Shown: positions 44,704 through 54,064, counted from the stretch's first letter. The stretch: 64,000 nucleotides of DNA from UBA4733 sp036734945 (GCA_036734945.1 DAIMXP010000024.1:1-64000), one strand, 5' to 3'. Made by a program: numbers and translations. The notes: generated from the sequence alone by a model not told the origin.

Positions 44704-46185
44704 TTACGCACCTGCCAGCGGTGCCGGTCTCAAGAGGCCGCCACCAAGCTTCGATATGGCCTGCAGTGAGACCGTTCGAAGGGCCAGGGAGCCGACCCCA
44801 TAGCTTGCCACCGCGACGGCAACACGGATCAGAAGCGAGCTCCGACCGACCAGGAGTACCGCCAAGACCATTGGTACGCAGGCTAGCAAGCACCGAACCA
44901 GGTAGCCAGCAGTTGCACGGTCTAGCACGCCGGCAGGTCGAAGATATACCGCACCGGTCAACATAACTAGCTCCGTAATGACCGTGACCACGGAGGCGCC
45001 AATGGCGGCGTTTCCGTAGAGTCGCGCCGCGAGCGGGATCGCCACCAGATTGAGTAGCAGGTTGACGATTGCCGCAATGACGCCAACAACCACCCAACGG
45101 CTCTGGCGATCGGCTGCCGCAATGGTGGCCGCCAGGATAGTGGTGATGGCGACGCTCGGGACGTGCAGAGCGAGGATGCGAATCAGCGGGATGGAGTGGC
45201 TGAACCCGGCCGGATAGCGCAGCAGCGAGACGATGTCACCGGAGATGAGGGCTATCCCGGCGGCCATGGGGATACAACCGAGAGATACCAAACGTATCGC
45301 CTGGTTGGAAAGGCGGGAAAAAGCCGGCGAGCGCCGCGCCCCTTCCGCGGAAAGCGTGGGGAAGAATGCGGTCATAATGATCGACGGTAGGAAGATTGGG
45401 ATGCCGATCAACTTGTAGGCCAGGGTATACCACCCGACAACGGTATCGCCGGCCATATAGGAGAGCATGACGACATCAATGCTACCGTAAATGGTGAAGA
45501 CCACGTTCCAAAGGAGAAACGGCAAGCCTCCTTTGGCGAGCGTCGTCCAGACCTTAAGATCGATCCGAATAGTGTTGCCTAGCCGCCCGACCAGTTGCCG
45601 GCCATTGGCAATCAGCGTGATGATACTGCTGGAGAACTGAGCGGCGGCGACTACCGGCAAATTTTGGCGCGTGACGAGTGCCAGGATAACTGCGCCGTTT
45701 GACTCGTAGTTCCCAACAATCCCCCAGGCTGCAGACTTCGCCATTCGCTGCTCGCCTTGGAGTCCGGCGATCATCGTGGTGCTCAGCACATTCAGGCCCA
45801 TCCCGACGCAGACCACCACAACCAAAACGCACGATTCGCGGGGATAACCCGCCCGCCACAGGATCGCGATTGCCGAGGAAAATAGCAGTAGCATGAGCAA
45901 GATATTCATAACCAGGGCGTTGAAGACATAGGAGCCGAGACGTGAACGGTCCCGCGCCACCTCTTTCGTGATGAATGAAGGACCGCCAAGTCCGGCCAGG
46001 AGCCCGAAAAAACCGACGAAAGCAACAGCAAAGCTCAGCCGTCCGTACTGGCCTGCCCCTAAATAGTGCGGGACCAGCACCATCATAATGATCATGAGGC
46101 TCCACGAGGAAGCCTGCGCACCGAGCAAATACGCGACGTTTTTGAAGATGATCCCCACGGGCGCTCCCACCGTATGCGCTGTCAA
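44704..46185 (-). CDS. oligosaccharide flippase (Wzx-like, MOP superfamily)
   Basis: 493 residues with about 12-14 hydrophobic helices, starting IIFKNVAYLLGAQASSWSLM and including the family-typical LAKGGLPFLLWNVVFTIYGS and VGWYTLAYKLIGIPIFLPSI. It flips lipid-linked repeat units across the membrane. It stands beside the GH16 and oxidase-like genes on the minus strand and is the only flippase in the window, so it likely serves the polymerase at 60291 and the sugar transferases. Confidence 0.9.
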   Translation of the reverse strand: MTAHTVGAPVGIIFKNVAYLLGAQASSWSLMIIMMVLVPHYLGAGQYGRLSFAVAFVGFFGLLAGLGGPSFITKEVARDRSRLGSYVFNALVMNILLMLLLFSSAIAILWRAGYPRESCVLVVVVCVGMGLNVLSTTMIAGLQGEQRMAKSAAWGIVGNYESNGAVILALVTRQNLPVVAAAQFSSSIITLIANGRQLVGRLGNTIRIDLKVWTTLAKGGLPFLLWNVVFTIYGSIDVVMLSYMAGDTVVGWYTLAYKLIGIPIFLPSIIMTAFFPTLSAEGARRSPAFSRLSNQAIRLVSLGCIPMAAGIALISGDIVSLLRYPAGFSHSIPLIRILALHVPSVAITTILAATIAAADRQSRWVVVGVIAAIVNLLLNLVAIPLAARLYGNAAIGASVVTVITELVMLTGAVYLRPAGVLDRATAGYLVRCLLACVPMVLAVLLVGRSSLLIRVAVAVASYGVGSLALRTVSLQAISKLGGGLLRPAPLAGA

Positions 46186-46290
46186 TTGTCTCTCCAGCAG
46201 CGTAGGTCAGGATGATGACAGCGAAATGAACAATGCTCGACAGCGTACGCACGACCTGATGACGCCAGTTGGATCCCTGTATACCTCCTC

Positions 46291-49200
46291 TCAGGAGCCA
46301 TACGTTGCGTAGATGGAGTAGGCGGCGGTGCTGGTGGTGGCCTGGCCGAAGGTGGTGGGCCAGGAGCCGAAGGGGACGCTGGCGGTGCTGTAGGCGTAGG
46401 GCACGCTACCGCTCGTGTCGTAGTGCAGGTCGTTCATCGCGTCGTTGCTGCCGTTGGTGTTGTACATCAGCCAGTAGTTGGTGTTGGGCTGCAAGGTGGC
46501 GCTGACCGGCAGCGTGTTCCAGGCGTTCCCCGTGAGCGTCCCCGTGCCGCTGTGCGCGAGCAAGGTGCCGGGGGCGCCGTTGTTGTCGCTGTAGATAGCA
46601 AGCTGATACTGGTTGTGGGGGGCGGCATCGGCCTGGCCGATGGCGACGCTCATGCTCGTGACGGTTCCCCCCGTGGCGTTCGACGTGAAGCGTGAGCCGT
46701 TCACGAAGTTGGCATCGCCGGAGTCCGTCTGCCCTCCGACGGTCGCATAGCCCAGGAGCGCCGTGGCTGTGGAGGTGGCCGTGGCGGTCGCCGTTGGGTG
46801 GGCGGTCGCTGTCGCCGTCGGTGTCTGTGTAGGGGTCGGAGTGTCATTCGAGCCGGTTGGCGTCGCTGTGGCGGTCGCCGTGGCTGTTGGTGAACTAGTC
46901 GCCGTTGGGGTAACCGTCGGAGTCGGCGACGGAGTCTGCGTAGGCATCGGTGTCGCCGTAGGTGACGTCCCGCTGGACGAATAGGAGTACGTCGCATAGA
47001 TGGAATACGCCCACGTGGCGACTGAAGCAGACCCAAATGCTGTCGGCCAGGTACCGAAGGGGACGCTGCTGTTGCTGTAGCCCTCCAGCACGCTGCTGCT
47101 CTGGTCGTACGCCAGGTTGTTGGCGGACCCACTGCTGCCGTTTGTGTTATAGACCAACCAGTAGGAGGTGTTGGCGCTCAGATTGGCAGCGATTGGTATC
47201 GTGTTCCAAGAATTGGCTTGCAACACACCGCTGCCGCTGCCGGCAACGAACGCACCTGGGGTGCCGCTGTTGTCCGTGTAGATGGCCAGCTGGTACTGAT
47301 TGTTCGGCCCGGCGCTCACGCTGCCGACGTACACACGCATACTCGTTACAGCGCCGGCGTTGGTTCCCATGGTGAAGCGGGAGCCGTTCATGTAATTAGC
47401 GTCGCCCGAGTCCATCTGGGCCCCGACACTGCTGTGCCCAAGCGTTGCTATCAGAGGTGTCCCTGAAACAGAGGCAGTGGCCTGGTTGGATGGAGCGCTG
47501 ACGTTGCCCGCCGCGTCCCTGGCGGTGACCAGGTAGTAGTATGTTCCCGCCGCCGGAAAGCTGGTGTCCGTGTAGCTTGTCCCCGTTGTCTGGCCGACCT
47601 GGTTGGCAGGCGCAGGCACGAATCCCGAGACGGTGGAGCGGTACACGGTGTACCCGGTGACGCCCACATTGTCGGTTGACGCCGACCAGTTCAGATTGGC
47701 CATGCCTGTTCCACCCGTGGCAACGAGGTTGGTCGGAGCGGTCGGCGGCGTGGTGTCCGCCCCGGGAACGGGAAGATTCACAAAGGAAGCCACCGACGGC
47801 ACGCCGTTGCTGTTGACGATGAAGAGCATGTAGTTGCCGGGAGGCGCGGCGTCGGCATTCACCGGGGCCTGCACCGTGAGGTTTCCGCCAGCTACCTGGA
47901 ACGGCAGATTGAGAAAGCTCTGGTTCTGATTGAAGCCATGCGTCGCCGCGCCCAGCCGCATGAGCGAGATCGAGGCGATGCTGGCAGAGTCCGGGCTGCT
48001 GACTGTGAAGCCGGCGCCGTACTGCACGGTTGATGGCGCAGTCGTGATCGCCGGTCGCGCACCCTTGAACAGATAGGGCGGGGAATAGATCTCGGCGCTC
48101 TTTTCATCCGTGGCATTATCCCAGGAGTCCGCACCGCCGCCCGAAACCAGCACGCGTGCATCAGGTAGCAACACCGCTGTCGAGTGGTACAGACGTGGCG
48201 TTTGCATCGACGCCATCGTGGACCAGGTCTGCGTCGCCGGCGACCAGAGCTCGGCGGGGAGCACGGCGTTGGCCAGGTTTGTTCCACTGGTATCCTTGCC
48301 GCCCCCCGTGACGAGCACATTGCCATCCGGCAGCATGGTCAGCATGGAAAAGGCCCTTGGATAGGCCATCGAGGCAGTTTGACGCCACGCCGGTGAGGGC
48401 TGGGTCATATCCAGCACATAGGTCGTCGCCACCGCAGCGGACGTTCCACCGCCGTCCGCCGCGCTACCGGCCTTGACGATCATGCCCGGCCGGTACATGG
48501 CGGTGGTTCCACCGTCGACGATGGTGGGGTCTACCGTTGCCCACGTCTGGCTGGCGACATCCAGAGTCGCCGCGGAGACCTTGATCTCCGACGCCCCGGC
48601 CTCAAGGAGGCGACCGTCGGGCAGGACGTACATATTCGGATAGCTCGGCGTGTTCCATACAGCTGTGGTCAATTGCGTCCAGGCGCCTGTGCCTGGATTA
48701 TACACCTCAGGAATCTGCACGTTACAGTTCGTACAGTCGCCCGAGTTCGCGCCACCAGTTGCCAGCACTCTGCCATCGGGCAAGGCCGTGCCAGTTGGAT
48801 ACCAACGCGCGTTTGCCATGGACGAAGCGGTGGTCCAGGTGTTAGTGGCGGGATCAAAGATATTGGCATTACTGATCCCGTTACCGGTCGCCGGGTTGCA
48901 GCCGCCGATGACGAATACCCGGCCGTCCGCGAAGACTGTCTGGCCGGCGCAAAACAGGTCGACGGTACCGAGCGGCACCGAAGTGAACAACCCCGTGGCT
49001 GGATCCCAGACGGCCGGAGTCCCGCCATCCTGCCAGGACAGTACCTTGCCGTTGGCCATTAAGACCGTATGCACTGTGACGTTCGGCCAACTGATCGGCG
49101 CGGACCACTGGCCGGTGAGGGACGGGTCGGTGCTGTAGCTCAGCGCCGCCGGCAGTGCCTGCAAGGATTCGCCAGGCGCTCCAGTCAGGACCGCCGCGCT

Positions 49201-49299
49201 CGTCAGCATGGTGAGGGGAGCGAAGGCGAGGCAGGCAACGAGGACAGAAACGAGGACGCGGCTGCGTCGAAGCACGCTCTGCAATGGAGTCCTGGTCAT
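46291..49299 (-). CDS. secreted galactose-oxidase-like Kelch protein with DUF1929, FN3 and two C-terminal modules
   Basis: 1002 residues. Signal peptide to about residue 38. A Kelch-type beta-propeller (VHTVLMANGKVLSWQDGG, GRVFVIGGCNP, GRVLATGGANSGD) is followed by a DUF1929 C-terminal galactose-oxidase domain. Tyr371-His372 (TPRLYHSTAVL) and His454 (ATHGFNQNQ) match copper ligands of galactose/glyoxal oxidases. An FN3 domain and two copies of the 150-residue module (SGDANYMNGSRFTMGTNAGA; SGDANFVNGSRFTSNATGG) complete it, joined by Thr-Pro linkers. Likely a radical-copper oxidase acting on extracellular sugar chains, if the Cys-Tyr cofactor is present. Confidence 0.88.
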   Translation of the reverse strand: MTRTPLQSVLRRSRVLVSVLVACLAFAPLTMLTSAAVLTGAPGESLQALPAALSYSTDPSLTGQWSAPISWPNVTVHTVLMANGKVLSWQDGGTPAVWDPATGLFTSVPLGTVDLFCAGQTVFADGRVFVIGGCNPATGNGISNANIFDPATNTWTTASSMANARWYPTGTALPDGRVLATGGANSGDCTNCNVQIPEVYNPGTGAWTQLTTAVWNTPSYPNMYVLPDGRLLEAGASEIKVSAATLDVASQTWATVDPTIVDGGTTAMYRPGMIVKAGSAADGGGTSAAVATTYVLDMTQPSPAWRQTASMAYPRAFSMLTMLPDGNVLVTGGGKDTSGTNLANAVLPAELWSPATQTWSTMASMQTPRLYHSTAVLLPDARVLVSGGGADSWDNATDEKSAEIYSPPYLFKGARPAITTAPSTVQYGAGFTVSSPDSASIASISLMRLGAATHGFNQNQSFLNLPFQVAGGNLTVQAPVNADAAPPGNYMLFIVNSNGVPSVASFVNLPVPGADTTPPTAPTNLVATGGTGMANLNWSASTDNVGVTGYTVYRSTVSGFVPAPANQVGQTTGTSYTDTSFPAAGTYYYLVTARDAAGNVSAPSNQATASVSGTPLIATLGHSSVGAQMDSGDANYMNGSRFTMGTNAGAVTSMRVYVGSVSAGPNNQYQLAIYTDNSGTPGAFVAGSGSGVLQANSWNTIPIAANLSANTSYWLVYNTNGSSGSANNLAYDQSSSVLEGYSNSSVPFGTWPTAFGSASVATWAYSIYATYSYSSSGTSPTATPMPTQTPSPTPTVTPTATSSPTATATATATPTGSNDTPTPTQTPTATATAHPTATATATSTATALLGYATVGGQTDSGDANFVNGSRFTSNATGGTVTSMSVAIGQADAAPHNQYQLAIYSDNNGAPGTLLAHSGTGTLTGNAWNTLPVSATLQPNTNYWLMYNTNGSNDAMNDLHYDTSGSVPYAYSTASVPFGSWPTTFGQATTSTAAYSIYATYGS

Positions 49300-49500
49300 G
49301 GCGACATCCCTCTGTGCGACAGCCTACACAAGGCGCCCTCCAAAGTGGATCGAACATGGCCAGGGCGCACCCGAACGGATAGTGCGCAGCAGTGTAGCCA
49401 CCGTTCTTGACACCAAGATGAACGACGAAGCTGTGCTGCGCTCACCTACGCCGGGAAGGATGAACGTAAACAGGTCTCCTAACGCCGCGTGGCGCGACCG

Positions 49501-50622
49501 TTATGCTACCGGCTGAAGCAGCGCGGCAATGCGCCTGACGTACTGGTCGAGCGTCATCAGACGCTCTAGCAGCCGGCGGCCGTTGGCACCCATCACCTCG
49601 GCTTCGTCAGGGTGGCCGGCCAGGTAGATGATTGCCTGCCGCAATGCTGCCACATCGCCGGGTGGGACGTAGATGCCGGTCTGACCATACGTTGCGGCAG
49701 TGACCTCGTCGAGCAGATCAGCAAATCCCGACGCTGGCCCCCCGGGCAGCGGAGGCAATCCATCGGCGTCGCGCACGACGTCTGTCTGGCCACGCGTCTG
49801 GGTGACGATGACTGCCTTGCCCATTGCCATGGCCTCCAGAATGACGGTGATGCCGGCCTGGAACTCCACATTGTAGAGCGGAACGACCACGAACAGCGAC
49901 TGCGCGTACAACTCGCGCAGCCGTTCGTAGTCCAACGCCGTCACCCGCACGTTGGCCGGCAACGGCATGCCCTCGGCGGTATTGCCACGTTTCGACCAGT
50001 AGCTTGCCGCTGCGATGACGAGTTCGAGATCCAGTCCGGCAACGGCGCTGATCAACGTCGGATAGTCACGGAACTCCAGACCAACGCTACAGATCTGGCG
50101 GCGCGTCGGGCGCTCCAGCGGCCGCCAGAAGCGCTCGTCCACTTGATAGGGGAGCAGGGCGATACGATCATCCGGGACCCCCAGGCGTCGCCCAATGATC
50201 CGACGTTGCAGGGACGAATGGCAGACGATCGCGTCGAACTGTTTCCCGAGCCTACACACGCGAAACAGCAGCCGCTTGGAGCGCGTCGACAACAGATGGC
50301 CAATCATCACGTGCCGCCTGCGTACCTGTGTCAATCGGAAGAGCATGGCCAGCGGGATGCCGATGTTCTCCGCATCGGTGAAGACCGCAGCATAGTCCCG
50401 GCGCCGCGCAAACGCAAGCGCCGCCTGGCCCGCCGGGAGGCCAAACAGTCGGGCCACGAGGCGGCTCCAGGTGTGTTCCTGCACGGCGTCGCGATAGAGC
50501 AGCGTCGCATCAAGCCGGCGAGCGAGTTCGACATAATCTTTGCGCGGCGAGCGGTCCTGGGCGATGCGCTCGTTCAGTTGCCCATCTGGGGAAGCAGAGA
50601 TGACGAGCAGGGTTCGAGGCAT
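49501..50622 (-). CDS. glycosyltransferase (GT4-like), paralogue of 15064-16248
   Basis: 373 residues. N-terminus LLVISASPDGQLNERIAQDR mirrors the 15064 protein; the C-terminal domain has FVVVPLYNVEFQAGITVILE and AMAMGKAVIVTQTRGQTD. Both copies sit next to PqqD/nucleotidyltransferase/HprK genes, so the pairing was probably duplicated as a unit. The ATG at 50622 opens the gene, which is divergent from the PqqD gene. Confidence 0.86.
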   Translation of the reverse strand: MPRTLLVISASPDGQLNERIAQDRSPRKDYVELARRLDATLLYRDAVQEHTWSRLVARLFGLPAGQAALAFARRRDYAAVFTDAENIGIPLAMLFRLTQVRRRHVMIGHLLSTRSKRLLFRVCRLGKQFDAIVCHSSLQRRIIGRRLGVPDDRIALLPYQVDERFWRPLERPTRRQICSVGLEFRDYPTLISAVAGLDLELVIAAASYWSKRGNTAEGMPLPANVRVTALDYERLRELYAQSLFVVVPLYNVEFQAGITVILEAMAMGKAVIVTQTRGQTDVVRDADGLPPLPGGPASGFADLLDEVTAATYGQTGIYVPPGDVAALRQAIIYLAGHPDEAEVMGANGRRLLERLMTLDQYVRRIAALLQPVA

Positions 50623-50693
50623 CTGTACGCATCCTTCGCCATAAACCGGTCTGTCATCTGAAATGACGCCACGATGAAACCCGCAGGGCCGTC

Positions 50694-50730
50694 ACCACTG
50701 CCCCGCTCCTCCGGGGAGCGGGGCAGTGGT
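50694..50730. promoter_or_regulatory. perfect 16-bp palindrome between divergent genes
   Basis: ACCACTGCCCCGCTCC (50694-50709) pairs perfectly with GGAGCGGGGCAGTGGT (50715-50730) with a 5-base loop. It lies between divergent genes (50622 and 50830), so it is unlikely to terminate either one. Possible operator or REP-like repeat. Confidence 0.65.
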
Positions 50731-50829
50731 CAATGGCCTGGTTTGGACGTCGGCGGCGCGCCTTATGCTACCGTATCAGGAAGCCGGTGACGACGATGGC
50801 GCATCCGGCCTGGTGAGCGGGAGCAGCAA

Positions 50830-51111
50830 GTGATGACCGGTGCGGGCAGGACGCATCCTCAGGCCAGACCTGACGTGCAAGCCCGTGCCATGGCCGACGG
50901 CTCGTGGCTGTTGATTGATCCGGCACACGGCATATCGCACGCCATTAACGCCACAGCGGCGTTCATCTGGCAACGCTGCGACGGGCGTCACTCGGTTGCC
51001 GATATGAGCACTGCGCTCCAGCATGCCTTTGAAGCGTCGCCGGAGGTTGTGCAAGGCGATGTCGAGCGGTTGTTGCTGCAGTTCAGCGAGCTCGGGCTGC
51101 TGGCGTCGTGA
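50830..51111 (+). CDS. PqqD family protein
   Basis: 93 residues: QARAMADGSWLLIDPAHGIS, then ATAAFIWQRCDGRHSVADMS and a C-terminal helix. PqqD-like proteins bind peptides; here the neighbours are a nucleotidyltransferase and an HprK-like kinase with no B2, cyclase or precursor, resembling HPr-rel-A-type cassettes found in exopolysaccharide loci. Start is GTG 50830 or ATG 50833 after GAGCGGGAG. It overlaps the next gene by 4 bp. Confidence 0.82.
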   Translation: MMTGAGRTHPQARPDVQARAMADGSWLLIDPAHGISHAINATAAFIWQRCDGRHSVADMSTALQHAFEASPEVVQGDVERLLLQFSELGLLAS

Positions 51112-52355
51112 CGGCGTGCAGTACTGGCTTTAGCGGACTATCTGGTCGCCGCTACGAGCTCCCGGCAGAAGAGGAACTGCTGTTCCTGGCGGCACGTCTG
51201 GCCCCGGCAGCGCCTGATGATGCCCGGCTGCGAACACTGTGTACGGAGCCGTTGCGCTGGGTGATGATCCAGGGACTGGCGAACCGCCATGGCGTGACCG
51301 GCCTGGTGCGGCGTCGGCTCAAGGAGAGCGGAGCATGGGCGCACGTGCCACTCGACCAGCGAACGGCCCTGGATCGCTGGCAGATCAGCAGGTTGAAGCT
51401 GCATGTGGCGATCCAGGAGCAGCTCGACGGCATACTGGCCGCCTGCGCCGACGCGCACATCGCACCCGTTGTGCTCAAGGGGGCTGCTCTCGCTGCCACT
51501 GCCTATCCCGATCCGACGCTCCGCTCGATGGCCGACATCGATCTGCTCATCGCCCTTCATAACGTGCCCCGTCTCAGCGAGATCATGGCCGCCCTTGGCT
51601 ACGGGCACCAGGAGTTGTACTACGGCCACGAGTTCAACGCCGGCTATGGCTATCACCTGCTCCTGCGTCACCCTGCCGGCCGTTACCTGCCGGTGGAAGT
51701 GCATTGGGGGCTGGCTAGCGGCCCAGAGCGCCGTAACCGACTCACAGCCGCCGCCCTGCTCGCCAGGACTATCCCCGCTGCGGGAGACTCGTCCCCCGAC
51801 GATTGGCGCCGCAACGCGCGCGTACTCACGCCGGTAGCGCAAATCGTCTACCTGGCCACCCATACTGCCACCGAGGGCCACGCCTTTGGCCGCCTCGTGT
51901 GGCTGGTCGACCTCGCCGCTACTGCAGCGGGGCTTGACAGGCGTGACTGGGATGCGGTGACCCGCCTCGCGCGCCAGGCACGCGCCGCCACAGCCGTATG
52001 GACGACCCTTACCCTTTCTCACGACCTGCTGGCGGCGCCGGTTCCAGAAGCACTCCTGGCTGAGTTGCGCCCCAATGGCTTCCTGCTACGAGCACTGGAG
52101 CGCGCGCTCAACCCACAGACCCTGTTGCGCCTGCTCACGGAGGAGCGGCGGGCCACCGTCAAGTATCTAGTCGTTGACAATCCGGCGTTCGTTGCCAGGC
52201 TGCTGCGCGAGCGTTTGCTGCCGGCGCCGGACATCTTACGAGGATACTATGCCCTGGCGGGCAGCGCCGACCTGCTGCGGGCCTACCTGCGGCATGTCGC
52301 CACGACCGGCGGCGCCGCAGGGCGCAAGGCTACGCGCCGGCTCATGAGGCGCTAA
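51108..52355 (+). CDS. nucleotidyltransferase family protein (third copy)
   Basis: 415 residues. APVVLKGAALAATAYPDPTL followed by RSMADIDLLI; the G-D-x-D motif appears as A-D-x-D. It is more similar to the 13582 copy than to the 4979 copy (shared VEHWDLASRLERRNRLTPA-like segment). Its coupling to PqqD and the convergent kinase suggests one functional cassette. Ends in a 14-bp convergent overlap with the kinase gene. Confidence 0.82.
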   Translation: MTACSTGFSGLSGRRYELPAEEELLFLAARLAPAAPDDARLRTLCTEPLRWVMIQGLANRHGVTGLVRRRLKESGAWAHVPLDQRTALDRWQISRLKLHVAIQEQLDGILAACADAHIAPVVLKGAALAATAYPDPTLRSMADIDLLIALHNVPRLSEIMAALGYGHQELYYGHEFNAGYGYHLLLRHPAGRYLPVEVHWGLASGPERRNRLTAAALLARTIPAAGDSSPDDWRRNARVLTPVAQIVYLATHTATEGHAFGRLVWLVDLAATAAGLDRRDWDAVTRLARQARAATAVWTTLTLSHDLLAAPVPEALLAELRPNGFLLRALERALNPQTLLRLLTEERRATVKYLVVDNPAFVARLLRERLLPAPDILRGYYALAGSADLLRAYLRHVATTGGAAGRKATRRLMRR

Positions 52356-53190
52356 CCAGCGTATCTAGCGCGTCGATGGCAGCGGAGAGGTCGCTGCTGC
52401 CCAGTCGGTAGCAGGCACATTCGGCCACGAGACGCTGGAAGCCGTCCAGGGCCACCCGGTCGCCGTTGCGCAAGCGCGGCGCGTGTGGAATGGTCATCGC
52501 CATCGCCTCTGAATGGCTGAGTGGCTGGAGTTGCCCGGGCGCAAGGCCGTCCCGCTCGGGGAAGACGAGGAAACGCAGCGGCGCCGCTACGGGCTGGGCA
52601 TGCAGGCCAAACGTGGAAGGAGGGAAGGTGCGCTCTGTCGGAAAAGCGGTGCAGCCTACGTGCAGACGACGAAGCATGATGATCGACGTCGCATCGAAGT
52701 GAAAGCTCCGCCAGAAGGGCAGCGCCAGTCCGGTGGCGAGATCGAGGAACGCGATATCATCGGAGAGCAGAGCAAAATCGCGCGCGAGCAGTGCCAGCGT
52801 CAGCGTCGACTTCCCGGTGCCGGAGACGGCAGGGAAGAAGATGGCCGCCTCACCTTTGGCGGCAGCGCCGGCGTGCACCTGCAGCAAATGGCCGTTGCGG
52901 CGGATGGCCTCATTGCAGAGCCACCATTCCAGGCGGATGGCGGCCAGCCCAGCAGTCGGCTCAACGCCGATCAACTCCTGCCCCCGCCAGATGGCCCAGT
53001 TCGCCGGTGCGACCTCGGCGCAATGGGGACGAACCTCCAGGTTGTCGTCCACCTGCTCGCGCGCCTCAGCGACGAAGGCCTCACAGACGTAACGCATGCG
53101 GCGGAGCAACCAGGGAGAGGTCGAACGTAGGCGCACGCTGTACGAAAAGTAGCAAAGATGCAGCGTCGTTCGCTCGAAGTGCGGGGGCAT
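52342..53190 (-). CDS. HprK-related kinase (third copy)
   Basis: 282 residues. The core has NGHLLQVHAGAAAKGEAAIF, the P-loop FPAVSGTGKSTLTLALL and FALLSDDIAFL. The FPAVSGxGKST segment matches the kinase at the window start closely, so those two are nearer relatives than the one at 8329. A basic N-terminal stretch precedes it. Substrate unknown; context suggests a peptide or protein partner of the PqqD-like product. Confidence 0.84.
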   Translation of the reverse strand: MPPHFERTTLHLCYFSYSVRLRSTSPWLLRRMRYVCEAFVAEAREQVDDNLEVRPHCAEVAPANWAIWRGQELIGVEPTAGLAAIRLEWWLCNEAIRRNGHLLQVHAGAAAKGEAAIFFPAVSGTGKSTLTLALLARDFALLSDDIAFLDLATGLALPFWRSFHFDATSIIMLRRLHVGCTAFPTERTFPPSTFGLHAQPVAAPLRFLVFPERDGLAPGQLQPLSHSEAMAMTIPHAPRLRNGDRVALDGFQRLVAECACYRLGSSDLSAAIDALDTLVSAS

Positions 53191-53267
53191 GGCGAGGACG
53201 ATCCACTCCTGCGCGTTCGCCGGTGGGCTCGAAGGCTGGGGAGCCCACCCGGCGGATCAACGGGAAG

Positions 53268-54008
53268 CTACCCGAAGGAGACGATCCCCTGGAGCTGCGT
53301 CTCGATCGCCTGCTGGACCCCCGTGATGGGAAAGCCTCTTGGCGGCGGTGACGTGAAAAGGATGTGCCAGAGGGTGTTCACGTCTTCTTGCAACGCTGCC
53401 GACGCAGGGTTGGTTTGGAGATTGTTCAACGCATGGACGAGCCCGCCGACCAGCAGATTCATATAGGCGTAGGCCTGGCCAACCGTCGTGATAGTGGTTG
53501 TGCCGAGCGTGCTCGCGTCTACCAACGCGCCGGCGGGCAAGGAGACGCCGCTCGGCAAGCCGCTCAGGCTGGATGGGAAGATTGGGCTGCTGAACGGAAG
53601 GTCGGTGCCACCATAGGGTCCGCTAACGGGCGTAATCGTGATCGACGCCGGCAAGGCGGCGGCGAATCCCACCCCGGTATTCGCCACCGCCTGAGCGAGG
53701 TCGTTAAAGTCGGTCAGATACGTGGTGACGCCGGACAGAGCCTGGTTGATGTCGGCGATCGTCGGCGGCGTACCCCCCGTCGAGAGGCTCAGACCGAGGC
53801 CCAGATTATTGACCTGGGTGTTCGTCACGGTTTCCACACGGTCGAGGCTGCAGTCGGAAGTGGCGACCGGACCGCCGGCACAATCAGCGAAGGCAGGGAC
53901 GGCTCGTACCGAGGCAAGCACGACCGGGGTGGCGTAGGCCACGCGGGCGCCTGTCCGGAGAATGGCGCGGCGCGACGAAGATTGGGAAAGCAGATTGGGA
54001 ACTGCCAC
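53268..54008 (-). CDS. secreted hypothetical protein with Tat-like signal
   Basis: 246 residues from a GTG at 54008. The N-terminus SSRRAILRTGARVAYATPVV with a following AVPAFA cleavage-like site resembles a twin-arginine signal. The mature part is Ala/Gly/Thr-rich with no recognised domain; one Cys pair is visible early (ADCAGG, SDCSLD). AAAGGA lies upstream. The ISKra4-like copy B begins only 56 bp upstream, so its native promoter may be separated from it. Confidence 0.65.
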   Translation of the reverse strand: MAVPNLLSQSSSRRAILRTGARVAYATPVVLASVRAVPAFADCAGGPVATSDCSLDRVETVTNTQVNNLGLGLSLSTGGTPPTIADINQALSGVTTYLTDFNDLAQAVANTGVGFAAALPASITITPVSGPYGGTDLPFSSPIFPSSLSGLPSGVSLPAGALVDASTLGTTTITTVGQAYAYMNLLVGGLVHALNNLQTNPASAALQEDVNTLWHILFTSPPPRGFPITGVQQAIETQLQGIVSFG

Positions 54009-54064
54009 GATTGATGCTGTCCTTTCACAACAGGAATACCCACAGTTATCCAACCGTCCACGGG

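Noticed and set aside
50674..50790. 38-codon frame between divergent genes, considered as a second lasso precursor
   Set aside because: It has no leader motif and no ribosome-binding site, and it runs through the perfect palindrome.
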